Assembly (NCBI GenBank): GCA_030323885.1
Contig: CM059202.1
Span: 45,836,849 to 45,900,848, forward strand
Length of the DNA: 64,000 nt
Source: Branchipolynoe longqiensis
Taxonomy: Eukaryota > Annelida > Polychaeta > Phyllodocida > Polynoidae
Direction: 5' to 3'
Shown: one piece after another, positions 21,995 to 32,445 of the stretch
Layout of the letters: each line of letters starts with the position of its first letter
Position numbering within the stretch: position 1 is the first letter of the stretch
The notes under the pieces: generated by a model
Database searches by the model: none
What the model saw: the letters and a program-made list of their open reading frames with translations, nothing else
Told to the model about the DNA's origin: nothing
Made by a program: the position numbers and the translations under genes

Positions 21995-22911
21995 TCGCAG
22001 TTTCCGCCGTCCGCCAGTTTCCGCGGTACGCATACACTCAAATGCATTGTCAATGGCTGTGAGCAATCTTCATACAGAAAAAGTGAAATATCTTTAAAAC
22101 CACACCACCTAGAAACAAATCGCTTGTTACACATATAGAAAACATCTTTACCAAAGAGATTATATTAAATTTATACGGTTATGGTTCTTGCTTTCTGTTA
22201 ATTTTGAATAAAACTAATGTTTTGCACTGCGAGTACCGTCAAACTCAAGGCATTGTCAATGGTCGTGAGCAATCTTCATACAGAAAATACAGAAAAAGTG
22301 AAATATCTCTAATACTACACCACCTAGAAACAAATCGCTTGGCACACATATAGAAAACATCTCTACCAAATAGATTATATTAAATTTATAAAGTTAGCGT
22401 TCTTGATTTCTATTAATTTTGAATAAAACTAATGTTTTGCACTGCACGTACCATCAAACTCAAGGTATTGTCAATGGTCATGAGCAATCTTCATACAGAA
22501 AATACAGAAAAAGTGAAATATCTCTAAAACCACACCACCTAGAAACAAATCGCTTGGCACACATATAGAAAACATCTCTACCAAATAGATTATATTAAAT
22601 TTATAAAGTTAGCGTTCTTGATTTCTATCAATTTTGAATAAAACTAATGTTTTGCACTGCGCATACCATCAAACTCAAGGCATTGTCAATGGTCGTGAGC
22701 AATCTTCATACAGAAAATACAGAAAAAGTGAAATATCTCTAAAACCTCTCCACCTAGAAACAAATCACTCGGTACACATATAGAACAAATCTTTACCAAA
22801 AACATTATATTAAATTTATACGGTTAGTGACAATGCTGTTCGATTTTGACGCATGCGCAGAAGCGATGCGTACCGCGGAAACTGGCGGACGGTGGAAACT
22901 GCGACACTGGC
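21995..22911. mobile_element. Foldback-type element with 42-bp inverted ends around 215-bp tandem repeats
   Basis: The left end 'TCGCAGTTTCCGCCGTCCGC' and following text up to the GTACGCAT at about 22036 is matched inverted at about 22870-22911, with one visible difference. Inside are about 3.7 tandem units of about 215 bp (equal points at 22044, 22250, 22465 and 22680). Weaker inverted similarity seems to continue outward to about 21880 and 22960. There is no reading frame of note. Known: foldback elements have long or repeated inverted ends and no coding region. Confidence 0.7.
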
Positions 22912-23404
22912 ACACAATGACGCAAAGAGCGGACTTTGCACGCAGCAACTGGAACGGAGCAACGCCTCGTGAGGGGGCTGATTACCGGCCTATTGCCGGG
23001 ACTAATGACATCTATACACGCACTGTGTGTGTGTGTCGGGGGGGGGGGGTCTGTGAGAGCGTGGTGTGTGAGGGGAGGAGGGTGAGTGGGTGGTGTGTGG
23101 GTGGTATGTATATGTGTGTGTGGTGTGTGAGTGTGGTGTGTGCATGTGTGTGAGGGTGAGTGTGTGAGTGGGTGTGGTGCGTATGTGTGCATATGTGTTT
23201 GTGGTGTGTGAGTGTGGTGTGTGAGGGGGGTGAGTCTGTGGTGTGTGAGGTGTGTGTGAGGGGAGGAGGGGGTGTGGGTGGTGTGTGAGTGTGTGTGTTG
23301 TGCATATGTGTGTGTGGTGTGTGAGGGTGACTGTGTGGAGTGTGTGGTGTGTGTGGTGTGTGAGAGGAGGGTGTGGTGCGTATGTGTGTGTGGGTGTGGT
23401 GTGT

Positions 23405-23700
23405 GTTTTTGTTTGTTTGCATCTAAGGGCATATCAGGACGGGTATCGACTTGTGACAGTGCACACTCATGGTGACTTTATAGTGCTGCCCCACTGTGAA
23501 ATCAGACCGCCAGCACCTTGACTACTCAGTCACATTATCCTGACAATGAGCTGAACAGTCCTAGTCGGCACTCGGCATGAATATTAATTAATGCCGAGTG
23601 CCTAGCTAGGAAGCGACAAGTATCAGTCATTGATTTTTAACTCGACTGGGAATTGAACTCCCGATCTCCATGCCCTCTACCGATTCGGCCACCGCGTACG
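23405..23700 (-). mobile_element. SINE-A copy, right arm
   Basis: Minus-strand copy of the same head subtype ('CGCGGTGGCCGAATCGGTAG' on minus). The tail joins a TG-rich tract at 23405, mirroring the left arm. The body has an internal inverted duplication near 23570-23600 ('GGCACTCGGCATGA', then 'ATGCCGAGTGCC'). Confidence 0.85.
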
Positions 23701-24150
23701 GTTGTGTGTGCGTGTGTGAGTGTATGTGTGTGTGAGTGTATTTGTGTGTGAGTGTGTGTGAGTGTATGTGGCTGTGCGTGAGTGTGTGTGAGTATATGTG
23801 GCTGTGTGTGAGAGTGTACGTGTGTGTGGCTGTGTGTGTTTGTTTGTTGTTGTTTTACGTCCTAGCAACATCTAAGGTCATATCAGGACGGGGCTGTGTG
23901 TGAGTGTGTGAGAGTGTATGGCTCTGTGTGAGTGTCTGTGTGTGTGAGTGTATGTCTGTGTGTGAGTGTATGTGGCTGTGTGTGAGTGTCTGTGTGTCAT
24001 CGAGTGCATGTGTGTGGCTGTGTGAGTGTATGTGTGTGGCTGTGTGTGAGTGGCTGTGTGTGAGTGTGTGTGAGTGTATGTGTGTGGCTGTGTGTGAGTG
24101 TGTGTGAGTGTATGTGTGTGGCTGTGTGTGAGTGTGTGTGAGTGTAAGTT
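23700..24150. repeat. TGTGTGAG-type microsatellite
   Basis: Irregular GTGTGTGAGTGTATGTGTG units. A SINE-A tail fragment interrupts them at about 23843-23892. Confidence 0.92.
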
Positions 24151-24179
24151 AAGGGAGGACGGGTCAGTTTTCTTTTTTT

Positions 24180-25975
24180 CTTTGGGTTTTTCATCCTGGC
24201 AACATCTAAGGAATCTAGAATGTAAGAATAACACTCCATATGTCTGTACTGGCCTCCATGGTTCTGAGTGCTCCCCCAACGAAATCTACATGGTAAAATA
24301 CACTCGATATGTCCATGGTTCTGAGAGCTCCCAGTGCAATCTACAACATAAACGACACTCGCTATGTCCATGGTTCTGAATGCTCCCCCAGTGAAATCTA
24401 CAATGTAAACAACACTCGATATGTCCATGGTTCTGAGAGCTCCCCCAGTGAAATCAACAATGTAAACAACACTCGATATGTCCATGGTTCTGAGCACTCC
24501 CAGTGAAATCTACAACATAAAAGACACTCGATATGTCCATGGTTCTGAATGCTCCCCCAGTGAAATCTACAATGTAAACAACACTCGATATGTCCATGGT
24601 TCTGAGCACTCCCAGTGAAATCTACAACATAAACGACACTCGATATGTCCATGGTTCTGAGCACTCCCAGTGAAATCTACAACATAAACGACACTCGATA
24701 TGTCCATGGTTCTGAATGCTCCCCCAGTGAAATCTACAATGTAAACAACACTCAATATGTCCATGGTTCTGAGTGCTCCCCCAGTGAAATCTACAATGTA
24801 AACAACACTCGATATGTCCATGGTTCTGAGCACTCCCAGTGAAATCTACAATGTAAACAACTCTCGATATGTCCATGGTTCTGAGCACTCCCAGTGAAAT
24901 CTACAACATAAACGACACTCGATATGTCCATGGTTCTGAGAGCTCCCAGTGAAATCTACAACGTAAACAACACTCGATATGTCCATGGTTCTGAGCGCTC
25001 CCAGTGAAATCTACAATGTAAACAACACTCGATATGTCCATGGTTCTGAGTGCTCCCAGTGAAATCTACAATGTAAACAACACTCGATATATCCATGGTT
25101 CTGAGAACTCCCAGTGAAATCTACAACATAAACGACACTCGATATGTCCATGGTTCTGAGAGCTCCCAGTGAAATCTACAATGTAAACAACACTCGATAT
25201 GTCCATGGTTCTGAGCGCTCCCAGTGAAATCTACAACATAAACAACACTCGACATGTCCATGGTTCTGACGCTCCTAGTGAAATCTACAATGTAAAATAC
25301 ACTCGATATGTCCATGGTTCTGAGCGCTCCCAGTGAAATCTACAACATAAACAACACTCGATATGTCCATGGTTCTGAATGCTCACCCAGTGAAATCTAC
25401 AATGTAAACAACACTCGATATGTCCATGGTTCTGAGAGCTCCCCCAGTGAAATCTACAATGTAAACAACACTCGATATGTCCATGGTTCTGAGAGCTCCC
25501 AGTGAAATCTACAATGTAAACAACACTCGATATGTCCATGGTTCTGAGTGCTCCCAGTGAAATCTACAATGTAAACAACACTCGATATATCCATGGTTCT
25601 GAGTGCTCCCAGTGAAATCTACAATGTAAACAACACTCGATATGTCCATGGTTCTGAGAACTCCCAGTGAAATCTACAACATAAACGACACTCGATATGT
25701 CCATGGTTCTGAGCGCTCCTAGTGAAATCTACAACATAAACAACACTCGATATGCCCATGGTTCTGAGCGCTCCCAGTGAAATCTACAACGTAAACAACA
25801 CTCGATAGTCCATGGTTCTGAGTGCTCCCAGTGAAATCTACAATGTAAACAACATTCTATATGTCCATGGTTCTGAGCGCTCCCAGTGAAATCTACAATG
25901 TAAACAACACTCGATATGTTCATGGTTCTGAGTGCTCCCCCAGTGAAATCTACAATGTAAACAACACTTAATTAA
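24180..25975. repeat. 55-bp satellite, about 32 units
   Basis: The unit contains 'ACTCGATATGTCCATGGTTC' and 'CCAGTGAAATCTACAATGTA'. Variants alternate between CTCCCAG and CTCCCCCAG and between ACAATGTAAACAAC and ACAACATAAACGAC. Related ORFs of 64-99 residues in all frames are artefacts. A SINE-A tail fragment sits at its left edge. Confidence 0.95.
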
Positions 25976-26224
25976 TGTCTGTACCGTGGTTCTGACGGAT
26001 CTCCCATGCATTAGTTCAGTAATCTTACACTCATCATTAGTTCTTGTGACTACTGTCAGTGGGCGTGGTTGCAGTGTAGCCATCCGTTTATTGACGGGCG
26101 TTGCTGTGTCAGCGCACAGTGCAACAAGTGCTGACATTGAACCTCAGTTGGATCAAACAACTGGTGCGAACAGCAATTACTTACGCAAGGCTCACTACAA
26201 TCCTGTGATAAAACAATTTTTTCT

Positions 26225-26455
26225 TGAAGATTTATACTGCCTATCATGAATAAGTCTGAATAGACTTGTTTTCACCATTAGACAGTGTGTCAATAGAAAG
26301 CCTGAGCCTACACTTTTACCGACCCAATGGATTTTTAACCTCCCACACCACATAGAAGATGGAATGAGAGCAACTGGCCTTTGATGATGCTGTAAGTTAT
26401 ACACAGCGGTGGAAATCCAAATTGGCAGAGGTGTGGGGGCACGGGGAATCAAAAT
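26225..26455 (-). mobile_element. SINE-B copy, head-truncated
   Basis: Minus-strand body from 'GATTTATACTGCCTATCATG' (plus text) to 'AATCCAAATTGGCAGAG'. The tRNA-like head is mostly lost at about 26450, where a SINE-A fragment starts. Confidence 0.82.
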
Positions 26456-26575
26456 CAGCGGCCTGATTTCCTAGTGGTGCAGCACTATAAAGTCACCATG
26501 AGTGCACATTGTCACAAGTCGGTACCCATCTTGTTATCACCTTAGATGTTGCCAGAATGTAAAACTCCAACAACC
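26455..26575 (+). mobile_element. SINE-A 3' fragment
   Basis: Body end and tail only ('GCAGCACTATAAAGTCACCA' to 'ATGTAAAACTCCAACAACCA'). Confidence 0.72.
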
Positions 26576-26704
26576 AACCAACCCTTGATTCTCACTTGAC
26601 ACACAATCAATTCACCAAAGGCACATGCGACCTGGGAGATGGCAAGCATCAATTAGCGGAAGTCTGTGTAGATATGCGCTGAGCATTTACCCACCCTGCA
26701 TGTT

Positions 26705-27065
26705 TGTTGGTTTGTTTAGGTTTTACGCCCTAGCACATCTATGGTCACATCAGGATGGGTTGGTTGCTACGTCTAAGGTCATATCAAGACGGGCACCGAC
26801 TTGTGACAGTGTGAACTCATGGTGACTTTATAGTGCTGCACCACTAGGAAATCAGGCAACTGGCACCATGCCCCGATAACCCACTCAGTCACATTATCCT
26901 GACACTGAGCTAACCATTCCTTGACCTATCCTATCAATGCTAAGCATGAGACTAGGAAGTGACAAGTACCAATTTTATAAGTCATTGGTTTGACTCGACT
27001 GGGAACCGAACTCCCGATCTTCCGCATGCGTGTCCCGTGCTCTACCGATTAGTCCATCACGCCCA
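26705..27065 (-). mobile_element. SINE-A copy
   Basis: Minus-strand full copy. The tail portion is duplicated near 26720 and 26765. The head subtype is 'GGGCGTGATGGACTAATCGG' on minus, with the B box in the 26995-27020 region. Confidence 0.82.
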
Positions 27066-27328
27066 GTGCTGAGAACAAAGCCATCTCCGCTAAAAAGGGT
27101 CGACTGTAGTCTATTTAAGCGGCCGCTTTGGTTGGGTGTTTCCTTTACTTACCCCGCTGACCTGACAGCAATTTCCAGATGAATTGTGGGAAAGCCACTC
27201 ACCTACAGGAGAAAGGGGCAAAACAGGCTAGGTCAAGATGTCGTGAAATAAGTCATTGTAAAAACAAATCAGCAATTGAAATCTGGACCTAGAATAAGAT
27301 GTGTCCCCGTATGCATACATATATGTAA

Positions 27329-27640
27329 AGCGGCTGTCACACCTCGCCGGATTGAGCAACGGACAGAATTGTCTAGTCCGGCGGTGATAAGTATCAAAAT
27401 GTATTAAAATGTGTCAAAATGTTGCACTATCGAGTCAATGGCCGCTGTACAAATGGACATGAAACGGACATGAACGGATAGCCAACTGACAAAACAAACT
27501 CAAACCGGACAAGAACTGTAGACGTCAGTCCGGCGTCATCCGTTCCTAGTTTTGCACATGTTCAAAACTTTTATGGACACAAAACGTACTTTGTTCGGTT
27601 TCTGTCCATTTCCCCCAATCCGGTGAGGTGTGACAGGGCC
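27329..27640. mobile_element. 312-bp TTAA-type MITE, uninterrupted copy
   Basis: The inverted ends share 'CTGTCACACC', then C(T/A)C(G/A)CCGGATTG. The right flank is TTAA (27641-27644) and the left flank is GTAA. The interior matches the halves of the 17.7 kb copy, including 'CATGAACGGATAGCCAACTG'. It is non-coding. Confidence 0.85.
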
Positions 27641-27659
27641 TTAAGCATTGCACATGCAT

Positions 27660-28150
27660 GTACTCATATGTCCACAGGAGACGTTATGTCAAAGTTGTTG
27701 TATACCTATTCCGTTATGTACTATAATGAATCCATACTTTGATGTACACTGGCAGGCATGGGCACCAGGAGGTACAAGATGGCTGAAGAATAAACAATAC
27801 TCCGACATGTGATGTCTCTCCCTCACAATACAACATAACTTAACTTAACATGGTGACAGCGGTGGGATGTAGAACATAATGCTGCTTTTGAGTCACTAAA
27901 ACAGGCTATTCATGAAGATATGCAGTTGCGATATTTTGATCCTAACCTAGCATTTGAACTAGAGGTTGATGCGTCTATCCTTGGATTAGGTGCTGCTCTT
28001 ATTCAGAATGGGAAGCCAGTTGCATTCGCTTCCAAAGCACTTACTCCAGCTGAGACTAGGTATGCACACATAGAGAGAGAGTTGCTAGCTGTTGTATATG
28101 GACTAGAAAAGTTCCAGATGCTGATTGGAGTTGGGATGTAGAACATAATA
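27660..28150 (+). mobile_element. Ty3/Gypsy remnant with LTR edge and RNase H piece
   Basis: 'TGGTGACAGCGGTGGGATGT' at about 27850-27869 resembles the primer-binding region after a 5' LTR of metazoan Gypsy elements. It is joined directly to an RNase H fragment that normally lies kilobases downstream, so most of the element is deleted. An 18-bp direct repeat TGGGATGTAGAACATAAT (27862-27879 and 28132-28149) brackets the fragment. Confidence 0.6.
27868..28125 (+). pseudogene. Gypsy RNase H fragment
   Basis: About 85 residues from 'EHNAAFESLKQAIHEDM' through 'LEVDASILGLGAALIQNGKP' to 'ETRYAHIERELLAVVYGLEK'. Known: this is the Ty3/Gypsy RNase H start. D of 'VDAS' and E of 'IERELL' are two of the catalytic acidic residues. 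The piece stops after 'EKFQ' and lacks the other two. It is a truncated relic, not a host gene. The reading frame is undamaged within the fragment, which suggests a fairly recent deletion (inference). Confidence 0.85.
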
Positions 28151-28202
28151 CATAAAATAGTGATTACATGACTCGGTCTTTCACTTTGCTACAACCAAAC
28201 TG

Positions 28203-28525
28203 AGAGCGGTAGTCTAATCAGTAGAGCGCGGGCCTCGCATGCGGAAGGTCGGTTCCCGGTTGAATCAAACCAAAGGCTTATAAAATTGATACTTGTCGCT
28301 TCCCAGGCTTGTGCTGTGCATTAATAGGATAGGACAAAGACTGGTTAGCTCAGTGCCAGGATAATGTGACTGAGTGAGATATCGGGTCATGGTGCCAGTG
28401 GCCTGGATTTTCCAGTGGAGCAGCACTATAAAGTCGCCATGAGTGTGTACTGTCACAAGTCTGCAGGTACCGGTCCTGATATGACCGTAGATGTTTCCAG
28501 GATGTAAAACTCCAACAACCAACCA
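28203..28525 (+). mobile_element. SINE-A copy, first of a head-to-tail pair
   Basis: Plus-strand copy with the 'GAGCGGTAGTCTAATCAGTA' head. The tail ends in 'AACTCCAACAACCAACCA', and the next SINE-A head starts 8 bases on. Confidence 0.85.
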
Positions 28526-28532
28526 CCAGACG

Positions 28533-28880
28533 GGGTGACCGAATGAGGAGAGCGTCCGTCTCCTGTTTTGGGAGATCGGGAGATCCGAACCCATGAGTTT
28601 GTGGGTTCGAATCCTGGTCGAGTCAAACCAATGACTTAAAAATTGACACTTGTTGCTTCCTAGCCTGGTGCTGTGCATTAATAGGATAGGGCAAAGACTG
28701 GTTAGCTCAGTGCCAGGATAATGTGACTGAGTGAGATATCGGGTCATGGTGCCAGTGGCCTGGATTTCACAGTGGGGCAGCACTATGAAGTCACCATGAG
28801 TGTGCACTGTCACAAGTCTGCAGGTCCCGGTCCTGATATGACCATAGATGTTTCCAGGATGTAAAACTCCAAAAACCAAG
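28533..28880 (+). mobile_element. SINE-A copy, second of a head-to-tail pair
   Basis: Plus-strand copy with the 'GACGGGGTGACCGAATGAGG' head subtype. The bodies of the two neighbours are almost identical (for example 'CCTGGTGCTGTGCATTAATA' against 'GGCTTGTGCTGTGCATTAAT') although their heads differ in subtype. Confidence 0.85.
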
Positions 28881-29009
28881 CACCCTATTCCAGTTCAAAT
28901 TTGCTGAGTTAAATAAAGCTTTTTGTAGACTACTCACAAGTTGTCGCCAGGGTACAATTCGCATTTCTATACTACTTACACTACAGTCCAGTCTCAAACA
29001 CCGCTGGAT

Positions 29010-29305
29010 TGTTTGTCTGTTGGAGTCTCATGATGATTACCTACCGACTTGTGACAGTGCACACTCATGGCGACTTTATAGTGCTGCCCCACTAGGTGAC
29101 GGGACTGCAGGCAACATGACCCGATATCCCACTAATCACATTAGACTGAGCAAACCGGTCCTTGCCCTATCCTATTAATGATGAGCGCCAAGTTTGGTCG
29201 CGACAAGTATCAATTCTGTAAGTCATAAGTTTGACTCGGCCAGGATTCAAACACACAACCTCCTGCAAAGGAAGCCAGCCAGCACTCTCACCGATTCAGC
29301 CATCT
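29010..29305 (-). mobile_element. SINE-A copy
   Basis: Minus-strand copy with the 'AGGTGAGATGGCTGAATCGG' head on minus and a partly deleted tail. A diverged plus-strand SINE-A fragment follows at about 29310-29480. Confidence 0.75.
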
Positions 29306-29517
29306 CACCTGGTCACTAGCCTAGCGGTTAGAGCATCCGATACCCGCGCAGCAGGTCATGGAAGGCAGTGCCAGCGACCACTGGGGGCGGAGTCAAACCA
29401 AAGACTTAGAAAATTGATACTTGACGCTATGGAGGCTGGTATTCGGTATTACTACAATACGCATGTATGGACTGGCTGATTAGGTCTATGTTAGAATTAT
29501 GTGAGTGAATATGATTC

Positions 29518-29790
29518 AGGGTCCGTACACATGTGAAGATATAGAATTCAAGACTCTTTCAATGCTTTTCAAGGCTGTTTTTGACTACTTTAATTTGGAT
29601 TTAGTCCGAAATTGCCATTCCGAATGGCGATTTCGGACTAAATTAGACCATTGGGGAAGAGTAACGTAATTTAAGGCTTTTCAAGACTAATTACCCAAAA
29701 TAGGTTAAACTCAAGGCTTTTCAAGGCCTTGAAATTGGGCAAATGAAGTTCTTCAAGACTTTCCAGGCCCCGTACAGACCCCGGGGATAT
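29518..29790. mobile_element. MITE with GGGTCCGTAC-type ends
   Basis: The left end GGGTCCGTACA and the right end GGCCCCGTACAGACCCC are inverted. The interior has repeated 'CAAGGCTTTTCAAG' motifs and a 45-nt near-perfect hairpin at 29599-29643 (arm ATTTAGTCCGAAAT). It is non-coding. A fragment of a related element is at 40.44-40.65 kb. Confidence 0.7.
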
Positions 29791-29889
29791 AGGGTTGTGA
29801 CGCCGTCTGGTGGCGTAAATTGGAACTGCAGACAGCCAGGAAAGTCTGCATCATTCTCTGGTAAAGGCTATTTTCAAGTATCCCATAGG

Positions 29890-30420
29890 TTGGCTGAAGG
29901 TTATATCTGAAGACAACCAGAATGCAAGAGGTGTGGGTTCGAATCCTGCTCTAGGCACAATATTAACCATTTTCATCACCTCATGACATTGGTTCCCATG
30001 ACCTAGATCCTATACAAGATAAGTGTTGTATGGTTGTTCAGCCTACCATGTGCATGTATATGAGACTGTCTCAAAAGGTCGTAAGCAATATGGGACAAAA
30101 CTTTGTCCAAAGTAACGATCAACATACTATCTGCTTATGCAGTTGCTCAGGATAAACTGATTTGTTTTTTACATGGTGTTTCATAATCCCAATAGAATAC
30201 ATATTGATTTGAAGCAAATGTCCTTGTGTTTTCAGTTTAACCGTTTCTGTGCTGTTTTGTGTCAATCGTTACAATCGAAAAAAAAGAAGAGTTATCACCT
30301 TTTGAGACCGGCTCAAAATTACATGCATTGCCTGTATGTATGTAATTGAAAGTACTAAAATTACTTATGGACACAAACCATTTGAAAGGCTGACAATTCC
30401 AGGTCCTGACCACTCAGGCA
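29890..30420 (+). mobile_element. SINE-C copy interrupted by a MITE
   Basis: Plus-strand SINE-C with B box 'GTGGGTTCGAATCCTGCTCT', then 'GTTGTATGGTTGTTCAGCCT'. A 254-bp insertion lies at 30062-30315. The text resumes with 'GTATGTAATTGAAAG' and the tail. The copies at 47.5 kb lack the insertion. Confidence 0.82.
30062..30315. mobile_element. 254-bp MITE nested in SINE-C
   Basis: The inverted ends share 'GTCTCAAAAGGT' near both edges (GAG-C-GTCTCAAAAGGTG-TAA consensus). A second copy with near-identical interior lies at 46828-47090. It is non-coding. Confidence 0.85.
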
Positions 30421-30575
30421 AGGAGCAACACAGATAGCTAGGCATGGATAGGGTGATGACATCAGGGAGCCTAGGTGGTGTAATAGTTAGCACATTAGCT
30501 CAGAATGCAAGAGGTATAGGTTCGAATGGTGCTCTAGGCGCAATATTTCCCATTTTTAACACCCCCACGACACAA
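30420..30575 (+). mobile_element. SINE-C copy, partial
   Basis: Leader, A box 'GTGGTGTAATAGTTAGCACA' and B box region up to 'CAATATTTCCCATTTTTAAC'. Confidence 0.8.
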
Positions 30576-30869
30576 TCTCACCCCGCTGTTTTTGCTGGTC
30601 ATGCTGGGTTTCTACTGGGACTTGGCGGTAGACAAACAAGATGGAGTTTCAGTTCGATTATATTCACAACGTCTTTGACTCAAGTTACTGCCGTTCTGTC
30701 GGCCAGATGCAAAAGACAATCGATAGAACTTTGCAATCAATGGTCCGTTCTCTCTTTATTTAACTTTTACCACCCACCTCCATCTCAACTGTGTCGAGGT
30801 TTTACAAATTGGGTCTTGCAGTTGCATAGCGACATTCGTCATTTGTCATTCATTCGTCAGAGTTCAATA

Positions 30870-31052
30870 TACTGTACATTGTTGGAAGGGAAGGTGAATG
30901 GCAGCAGAGGGAAAGGGGAGACCAAGAACATCATGGTTTACAAATATTTTACAGTGGACAGGCTTGAATTATTCACAGTCTATCAGAACAGCACACCATC
31001 GGGACAAGTGGAGAACCATTGCATCCAACCCTCGACTAGATGGAACTATTGA
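30870..31052 (+). pseudogene. LINE ORF2 C-terminal remnant
   Basis: A frameshift lies near 30905. After it the text reads 'GKGRPRTSWFTNILQWTGLN', then 'RDKWRTIASNPRLDGTID' and a stop. Known: a basic 'GRPRTSW' segment and a final 'DKWR' block are usual at the C-terminus of several LINE RT families. Only this last part is present. The earlier 300 bases show no clear RT text. It is not a host gene. Confidence 0.65.
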
Positions 31053-31317
31053 TTGATTGAGTTGCATAGCCCAAATCGTTTTGAGTTTCTGCCATATTTA
31101 AAAAATAAATACATTAGGTTGATCTTTAGTCTATTTTACGTCACCTTGGCACAAGTTTGATTCAAAATGGCTAACTCTGGAGATAGTTGAAGTGAAAATA
31201 TGCTGAATAACTTTGGTACGCATACCAAAATACTGGCTATGATATGCTTGTATGGCTTCCCCTATTGCAGCAATAACAGATTCTATTAAATTGACTTGGT
31301 ATCCATTCTATGCAGCA

Positions 31318-31655
31318 TTGTTTGTTTGTTTGTTGTTTTACGTCCTAGCAACATATAAGGTCATATCAGGACGGCTACCGACTTGTGAGAGTGCACACTC
31401 ATGGCAACTTTATAGTGCTGCCCCACTGGGAGACCAGGCCACCAGCCCCATGACCTGATATCCCCAACAGTCACATTATCCTGACACTGGGCCAACCGGT
31501 CCATGACCTATTCTAATAATGACGAGTGCCTGGTTAGAAAGCGACAAGTATCAATTTTTAAGTCATTTAAGTTCTTGAGTGCACACTGTCACAAGTCAGT
31601 ACCCGTCCTGATATCACCTTAGATCTTGTCAGGAGGGAAAACTCCAACAAGCAAG
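31318..31655. mobile_element. Two SINE-A fragments in inverted orientation
   Basis: A minus-strand copy (31318-31575), truncated before the head, meets a plus-strand tail fragment (31578-31655). Confidence 0.78.
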
Positions 31656-31706
31656 CTCATCGATCCGAAAGAAAGCCCAGTTTGTTTACAGCACCTCCTT
31701 CGACAT

Positions 31707-32445
31707 TAAAGTTGCATAGTGCGATGTCGCGTCTGTGTGTTAAGTATTTTAGCAATACTACATGCATTTAATCTAGCCCACTAAATGTAGCAAAAGGATG
31801 CTTGTGCGATTTTGTGCTAAAGTGAAAACCTACACATCGACACTATGCATTTACCATAACTTTTTTTGTATTCCTTTCTTTGTGTAAAACATCATCTTGT
31901 TTGCTTAACTGTAATCAATCAAATCTTGTTTGAGTTTATTGTATACGGTAAAATGATGGCCTGGATGCATGCTTCATTTCCATGTTACAGGAGTGATATT
32001 AACGTATTGTTCAATTTGGATAAGATCAAAGTCAAAATGTGAAATAGCTTCTTTTTTTTTCAACTCTGACATATGCACAGCATGTAATTGTACACTTTCG
32101 CCATCCTGATGACCTTAAATGTTGCCAGGACGTAAAATTCCAACAACCAACCATGTAAACCTTCGTGAATATGAACATGGATTCTGCTATTACTTGGAAT
32201 GTTTTCTGCTATTATTTGGAATGTTTTCTGCTATTATTTGGAATGTTTTCTGCTATTATTTGGAATGTTTTCTGCTATTATTTGGAATGTTTACTGCTAT
32301 TACTTGGAATGTTTTCTGCTATTATTTGGAAGGTTTTCACTCTTGGTTTCCATGTCACACTTTAGTGTCCAGTTTCAGAGAATGACCCAGGATCAAATAT
32401 TGGTTTTGAAAGTGTGATTCTTTCATCAGAGATGCAGCTTTAATG
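31707..32445. mobile_element. Possible long MITE with TTAAAG(T/C)TGCAT ends
   Basis: The left end 'TTAAAGTTGCATAGTGCGAT' and the right end (reverse complement 'TTAAAGCTGCAT') are imperfect inverted repeats. The interior segment 31735-31960 recurs at 35998-36220. It contains a SINE-A tail fragment (about 32105-32150) and a 21-bp tandem repeat. No coding region. Confidence 0.5.
32179..32340. repeat. 21-bp tandem repeat, about 8 copies
   Basis: The unit is 'CTGCTATTATTTGGAATGTTT', nearly uniform. A multiple of 3, so it keeps three plus frames open. Confidence 0.93.

Larger units (their letters stand above)
21205..24150. repeat. Nested inverted structure: CA tract, SINE, CA tract, inverted ends, 215-bp repeats
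   Basis: Read left to right: CA-rich tract (21205-21265), SINE-A plus (21268-21562), CA-rich tract (21565-21880), inverted end (about 21995-22036), 215-bp repeats, inverted end (about 22870-22911), TG-rich tract (23020-23405), SINE-A minus (23405-23700), TG-rich tract (23700-24150). The right half mirrors the left as its reverse complement. The inner inverted ends are almost identical. The SINE arms are clearly more diverged. Confidence 0.7.

Noticed and set aside
22824..23521. His/Thr-rich and Cys/Val-rich frames up to 202 residues
   Set aside because: Products of CA/TG simple repeats.
23997..25923. Many 64-166 residue frames with 'HGHIECCLHCRFHW'-like repeats
   Set aside because: Products of the 55-bp satellite. 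Frames rotate with each unit.
24180..25975. CRISPR-like regular repeats
   Set aside because: The repeats are head-to-tail with no unique spacers, in an animal genome. The same holds for the 22-, 76- and 99-bp arrays.
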